Shown here in pieces: positions 6,270 to 6,994 of a stretch of 6,994 bases of DNA (position 1 is the stretch's first letter; each line of letters opens with the position of its first letter). A program made the translations under genes and the position numbers. Origin of the DNA: JAFGJQ01 sp964586145 (GTDB lineage Bacteria; Planctomycetota; Phycisphaerae; UBA1845); contig CAZPHH010000141.1 of the NCBI GenBank assembly GCA_964586145.1, positions 1 through 6,994 on the forward strand, read 5' to 3'. The notes under the pieces are model-generated. The model was given only the letters and a program-made list of their open reading frames with translations, was not told the DNA's origin and did no database searches.

Positions 6270-6464
6270 CGTCCCGGGTCTCCGGGGTTGGTCTCTTGGT
6301 CGAAACCAATCGACCGGAACTTGGGACGACGCTTTATTCGGTCAGCTCACTACACGTCCGCCCGTGATCTCGGTACCATAAGCCCGCCGGGTGAAACAGC
6401 GTCAGGCTCTGCGGGGGCGCAAACTGACAAGGGATAACTCGGCCGACGGTGTGTCCAGCGCGCC

Positions 6465-6496
6465 CGCCCCGCGGTAACACGGCAACGGGGCGTTTT
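6465..6496 (+). terminator. Candidate intrinsic terminator upstream of xfp
   Basis: CGCCCCG (6465-6471) pairs with CGGGGCG (6486-6492) around a 14-nt loop, followed at once by TTTT (6493-6496). It faces xfp from 113 bp upstream. No plus-strand gene precedes it, so it would stop stray transcription or act in a leader. The T-run is short. Confidence 0.45.
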
Positions 6497-6560
6497 CATC
6501 CCCAACGCTTGGAGCACCGGAGCCTATGCCTCAAAGAATCCCGGGGTCTGGGGCAGATCC

Positions 6561-6591
6561 CCAGTTCACCCAGAGATTCTGCTGAAGAGCC
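6561..6591 (-). repeat. Probable terminal inverted repeat of the ISL3 element
   Basis: Read inward on the minus strand from 6591, the sequence starts GGCTCTTCAGCAGAATC, which fits the GGCTCTTC-type ends that I recall for ISL3 elements. It is followed outside by AT-rich aataaaaa (6592-6599), a plausible 8-bp target site. No matching opposite end or second copy of the 8-mer is visible near the truncated side, so this is a one-ended remnant. Confidence 0.45.
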
Positions 6592-6594
6592 AAT

Positions 6595-6603
6595 AAAAAG
6601 GAT
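6595..6603 (+). promoter_or_regulatory. Ribosome-binding site deciding the TTG start of xfp
   Basis: AAAAAGGA ends 7 nt before TTG 6610, the only possible start between the in-frame TGA at 6604-6606 and ATG 6649. This makes TTG the most likely initiation codon. Confidence 0.65.
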
Positions 6604-6609
6604 TGAACC

Positions 6610-6994
6610 TTGAAGACAACGACTCTGTCTCCGGAACTGCTCCACAAGATGGATGCGTACTGGCGCGCCGCCAACTATCTGTCCGTCGGCCAGATCTATC
6701 TCTACGACAATCCGCTGCTGAAGAAACCGCTCGCGCTCAAGCACATCAAGCCGCGACTGCTTGGTCACTGGGGCACGACGCCGGGGCTGAACTTCATCTA
6801 CGTTCACCTGAATCGGGTCATCAAAGAGCACGACCTGAACGTTATCTATGTCACCGGGCCCGGCCATGGGGGGCCGGGATTGGTGGCCAACGCCTACCTG
6901 GAGGGGACCTACAGCGAGGTGTATCCAGACATCTCGCAAGACGAGGACGGGCTGAGGCGACTGTTCAAACAGTTCTCCTTCCCCGGCGGTATTC
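6610..6994 (+). CDS. xfp: Xylulose-5-phosphate/fructose-6-phosphate phosphoketolase, N-terminal part
   Basis: The first 128 codons of a thiamine-diphosphate phosphoketolase run off the right edge (the family is roughly 800 residues). The enzyme cleaves xylulose 5-phosphate, and often fructose 6-phosphate, with phosphate to acetyl phosphate plus glyceraldehyde 3-phosphate or erythrose 4-phosphate, in the cytosol. Family landmarks are YWRAANYLSVGQIYL (17-31), HIKPRLLGHWGTTPGLNF (45-62, His53), YVHLNR (64-69, His66), GPGHGGP (83-89, His86) and YLEGTYSEVYPDI (96-108). The three histidines correspond to the conserved active-site histidines of the family. The start is TTG 6610: an in-frame TGA lies at 6604-6606, AAAAGGA sits 7 nt upstream, and the next start, ATG 6649, would cut into the conserved helix before YWRAANY. 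An IS end lies 18 bp upstream, so its original promoter may have been displaced. Confidence 0.95.
   Translation, partial: MKTTTLSPELLHKMDAYWRAANYLSVGQIYLYDNPLLKKPLALKHIKPRLLGHWGTTPGLNFIYVHLNRVIKEHDLNVIYVTGPGHGGPGLVANAYLEGTYSEVYPDISQDEDGLRRLFKQFSFPGGI

Larger units (their letters stand above)
6270..6609. other. Region between the transposase remnant and xfp
   Basis: This 340-bp stretch holds no convincing gene. It contains a possible plus-strand terminator (6465-6496), a perfect CTGGGG/CCCCAG hairpin (6548-6564), a probable ISL3 end (6561-6591) and the xfp ribosome site. The distance from the transposase start to the IS end (about 320 bp) is long for an ISL3 element, so it may include inserted or unrelated DNA. 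No clear sigma70 promoter for xfp was found. Confidence 0.55.

Noticed and set aside
6440..6492. CCGCGGTAACACGG at 6469-6482 resembles the 16S rRNA 530-loop region
   Set aside because: Only about 14 bases match; flanking 16S sequence cannot be aligned, and the match lies in a hairpin followed by TTTT.
1..6994. CRISPR array, toxin-antitoxin pair, prophage or integron
   Set aside because: No regularly spaced repeats, Cas, toxin, phage or integrase motifs were seen on either strand.

Overview
The window is GC-rich bacterial DNA with compact genes, ordinary sigma70-like promoters and ATG or TTG starts. The gene content (RhlE-type DEAD-box helicase, B12-domain radical SAM protein, two DUF2294 proteins, phosphoketolase, decayed ISL3 transposase) suits an environmental, metabolically versatile bacterium. 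Planctomycetes or a similar high-GC lineage is possible, but no marker in the window fixes the phylum.

Layout. Positions 13-264 (+) hold a small ORF of unknown function, possibly the tail of a broken gene. Positions 398-1702 (-) encode a complete DEAD-box RNA helicase, expressed from a near-consensus promoter at 1817-1845 that gives a leader of about 108 nt. Next is a minus-strand gene set read from high to low coordinates: DUF2294 copy A (4674-4255), a small cysteine-free protein resembling the IscA/HesB fold (4154-3891), and a radical SAM protein with an N-terminal B12-binding-like domain (3865-1976). The spacings (100 and 25 nt) and good Shine-Dalgarno sequences suggest one operon. A second DUF2294 gene, copy B, lies at 5046-5426 (+), divergent from copy A.

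The 371-bp gap between the two DUF2294 genes is the most structured part of the window. It holds apparent back-to-back promoters, a long leader for copy A that runs into a strong intrinsic terminator (15-bp stem plus a U-rich tail) 40 nt before its start codon, and a segment resembling group II intron domain V. The promoter-leader-terminator-gene order looks like a transcription attenuator or an unclassified cis-regulatory RNA.

Positions about 5560-6269 (-) are an ISL3-family transposase pseudogene with several frameshifts and no C-terminus. A probable IS end at 6591 lies next to the ribosome-binding site of a phosphoketolase gene (xfp, + strand, TTG start at 6610), which runs off the right edge.

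Functionally, the radical SAM/IscA-like/DUF2294 set is uncharacterised; shared iron-sulfur or redox chemistry is an inference from the families. The helicase and phosphoketolase are separate transcription units.
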